Of a stretch of DNA of 7,016 nt, positions 5,263 to 7,016 are shown one piece after another (within the stretch, counting starts at the first letter, position 1; each line of letters opens with the position of its first letter). The notes under the pieces are model-generated. The model was given only the letters and a program-made list of their open reading frames with translations. It was not told the origin of the DNA and ran no database searches. Origin of the DNA: an uncultured Eubacteriales bacterium (GTDB lineage: Bacteria; Bacillota; Clostridia; Oscillospirales; CAG-272); the NCBI GenBank assembly GCA_900555785.1, contig USMO01000086.1:1-7016 (forward strand), written 5' to 3'. Made by a program: the position numbers and the translations under genes.

Positions 5263-7016
5263 TTATCTGACCCCGAACAGCAGCTTTTCATAGGTCGGAA
5301 AAGGCCAATACTTCTCTGCAGTCAGCGTTTCCGCTTCGTCGCAGACCACCCGCAGTTCTGCCATTCTCTGCAGAATCACGTCGCGGATCATGAATGCAGC
5401 TTCGGTGACATCGGTGATGGTCTTGTAACGGATGGCTTCGGTCTCCAGCGCGGTAATAGCGCTGTCAATCTCGTCTGCCAGTTCCGAGAGTTTGGCAATC
5501 AGGTTCTTTTCGTATCTGCCGGAGAGCCCCGGGACCGCTGCGGTCTTGGAGATCAGCGTTTCGGCGAGATCGTGCGCGTAGGCTTCCACCGCCGGCAGAA
5601 TCTCCTTACGCGCCATGTCAATCATCGTCAGCGCCTCAATGTTGACCGACTTGCAGTAGTTCTCCAGTGTGATCTCGTAGCGCGATTCCAGCTCGGTGCG
5701 CGAGAAGACCTTGTGGGAGGTCAGCATTTCGACGTTCTTCGGGTCCAGCAGACGCGGCAGGGCATCCGGCGTGGTGCGCAGGTTGTGCAGCCCGCGGACC
5801 TCGGTTGCCTCCTTAATCCAGGCGTCATCGTAGCCGTTGCCATTGAAGATGATGCGCTTGTGCGCCTTGACAGTCTCTTTAATCAGATCGTGCAGCTCGG
5901 TCTCAAAGTGCTTTGTCTTTTCCAGCCGGTCGGCATACTGCCGCAGCGACTCGGCAACGGCAGAGTTGAGCATGATGTTTGCGCAGGCGATGCTGTTGGA
6001 GGAGCCGAGCATGCGGAACTCGAACTTGTTGCCGGTGAAGGCAAAGGGCGAGGTCCGGTTGCGGTCGGTTGTGTCGCGGGTGAAGCGCGGCAGAACGTGT
6101 ACGCCCAGCTTCATCACGGTCTTTTCGGCTGCGTTGTAGGGCTTGTCGCTCTCTATTGCGTCCAGCACGGCGGTCAGCTCTTCGCCAAGGAACATCGACA
6201 CCACAGCGGGCGGTGCTTCGTTTGCGCCCAGACGGTGATCGTTTCCGGCGGTTGCGACCGAAAGACGCAGCAGGTCCTGATAATCGTCGACCGCCTGAAT
6301 AACCGCGCAGAGGAAGAGCAGGAACTGCGCGTTTTCATAGGGGGTCTCGCCGGGGGTCAGCAGGTTGACACCGGTGTCGGTTGCCATGGACCAGTTATTG
6401 TGCTTGCCGCTGCCGTTAACGCCGGCAAACGGCTTTTCATGCAGCAGGCAGACCAGACCGTGCCGCAGCGCGACCTTCTGCATAATCTCCATGGTCAGCT
6501 GATTGTGGTCGGTTGCAATGTTGGTGGTGCTGTAGATCGGTGCCAGTTCGTGCTGTGCGGGGGCAACCTCATTGTGCTCGGTCTTTGCCAGGACGCCCAG
6601 TTTCCAAAGTTCCTCGTTCAGGTCCGCCATGTAAGCAGCCACGCGGGGCTTAATCACGCCGAAGTAATGGTCGTCCATCTCCTGACCCTTCGGGGGCTTG
6701 GCACCGAACAGGGTACGGCCGGTGAACATCAGGTCCTTGCGCTTTTCGTACATATCCTTATCGACCAGGAAGTATTCCTGCTCGGGACCGACCGAGGTGC
6801 GCACGCACTTGACCTCGGTGTTGCCGAACAGGCGCAGGATGCGCATTGCCTGCCGGTTGAGCGCTTCCATCGAGCGGAGCAGGGGGGTCTTTTTGTCCAG
6901 CGCCTCGCCGCCGTAGGAGCAGAACGCCGTGGGGATGCACAGGGTGTTGCCCTTAATGAAGGCATAGGAGGTCGGGTCCCATGCTGTATAGCCGCGAGCT
7001 TCAAAGGTTGCACGCA
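5263..7016 (-). CDS. glnN: Glutamine synthetase type III, C-terminal ~583 residues (5' end beyond window)
   Basis: This enzyme makes glutamine from glutamate, ammonium and ATP in the cytoplasm. Type III enzymes (GlnN) are about 700 aa and oligomerise as large double rings, so roughly the first 110-130 residues are missing. The frame is open to the right edge: before Met at 6870 it reads ARGYTAWDPTSYAFIKG and GEALDKKTPLLRS, both typical of GSIII, so that Met is internal. Active-site segments in order, with plus-strand positions: VGPEQEYFLVDKD (6754-6792), TEHNEVAPAQHE (about 6547-6582), NGSGKHNNWS (about 6388-6417), GNDHRLGANEAPP (about 6208-6246) and NRTSPFAFTGNKFEFR (about 6013-6060). The C-terminal helical extension ends in YWPFPTYEKLLF, characteristic of type III. 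NGSGKHNNWS and the extension separate it from types I and II. It is upstream of aspA on the same strand, which suggests a nitrogen-metabolism operon. Its promoter, and any nitrogen-responsive leader, lies outside the window. Confidence 0.97.
   Translation of the reverse strand, partial: RATFEARGYTAWDPTSYAFIKGNTLCIPTAFCSYGGEALDKKTPLLRSMEALNRQAMRILRLFGNTEVKCVRTSVGPEQEYFLVDKDMYEKRKDLMFTGRTLFGAKPPKGQEMDDHYFGVIKPRVAAYMADLNEELWKLGVLAKTEHNEVAPAQHELAPIYSTTNIATDHNQLTMEIMQKVALRHGLVCLLHEKPFAGVNGSGKHNNWSMATDTGVNLLTPGETPYENAQFLLFLCAVIQAVDDYQDLLRLSVATAGNDHRLGANEAPPAVVSMFLGEELTAVLDAIESDKPYNAAEKTVMKLGVHVLPRFTRDTTDRNRTSPFAFTGNKFEFRMLGSSNSIACANIMLNSAVAESLRQYADRLEKTKHFETELHDLIKETVKAHKRIIFNGNGYDDAWIKEATEVRGLHNLRTTPDALPRLLDPKNVEMLTSHKVFSRTELESRYEITLENYCKSVNIEALTMIDMARKEILPAVEAYAHDLAETLISKTAAVPGLSGRYEKNLIAKLSELADEIDSAITALETEAIRYKTITDVTEAAFMIRDVILQRMAELRVVCDEAETLTAEKYWPFPTYEKLLFGVR

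Noticed and set aside
3692..5293. A 533-codon open frame on the plus strand, antisense to aspA
   Set aside because: It is long but lies opposite a complete, motif-verified aspartase. Its translation is rich in Arg, His, Val and Gln with no recognisable domain, and its start lies inside the hairpin element. It is a codon-bias shadow.

Overview
The window looks like a chromosomal segment of an anaerobic Clostridia-type Firmicute, most plausibly an Oscillospiraceae/Ruminococcaceae gut organism. The evidence is an [FeFe] hydrogenase catalytic subunit with the clostridial TSCSPGW motif, a type III glutamine synthetase, strong GGAGG-type ribosome binding sites, sigma-A-like promoters and U-tailed terminators. 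No mobile element, CRISPR array, tRNA or rRNA is visible. The taxon is inferred from protein style only.

Left part, plus strand. Positions 1-934 hold the C-terminal ~310 residues of HydA, including all three H-cluster motifs and the C-terminal small-subunit-like domain, closed by a strong terminator. Next comes an independent unit: a near-consensus extended -10 promoter, a ~75-nt leader with a symmetric two-part hairpin, a 222-aa DivIVA-like coiled-coil protein and, 46 nt later with no terminator between, a 294-aa regulator (Cro/C1-type HTH plus a TPR-like helical C-terminal region, unusually rich in cysteine). A terminator follows. A third unit is a 238-aa integral membrane protein with about eight predicted membrane segments that I do not recognise.

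Right part, minus strand. Glutamine synthetase III (glnN, running off the right edge) is followed by aspartate ammonia-lyase (aspA). The 83-nt gap holds a 15-bp hairpin without a U-tract that ends about 10 nt upstream of the aspA ribosome binding site. No aspA promoter is evident, so the two are probably cotranscribed. Together they are an ammonia-handling pair: glnN assimilates ammonium into glutamine, and aspA interconverts aspartate with fumarate plus ammonium.

The plus-strand and minus-strand units converge at 3620-3787. That gap contains a bidirectional terminator and then a compact element of two further perfect hairpins, which resembles a dispersed intergenic repeat. I see no clear undescribed multi-gene system. 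The most open items are the structured leader and DivIVA-like/HTH-TPR pair, the orphan membrane protein, and the two U-less hairpin elements.
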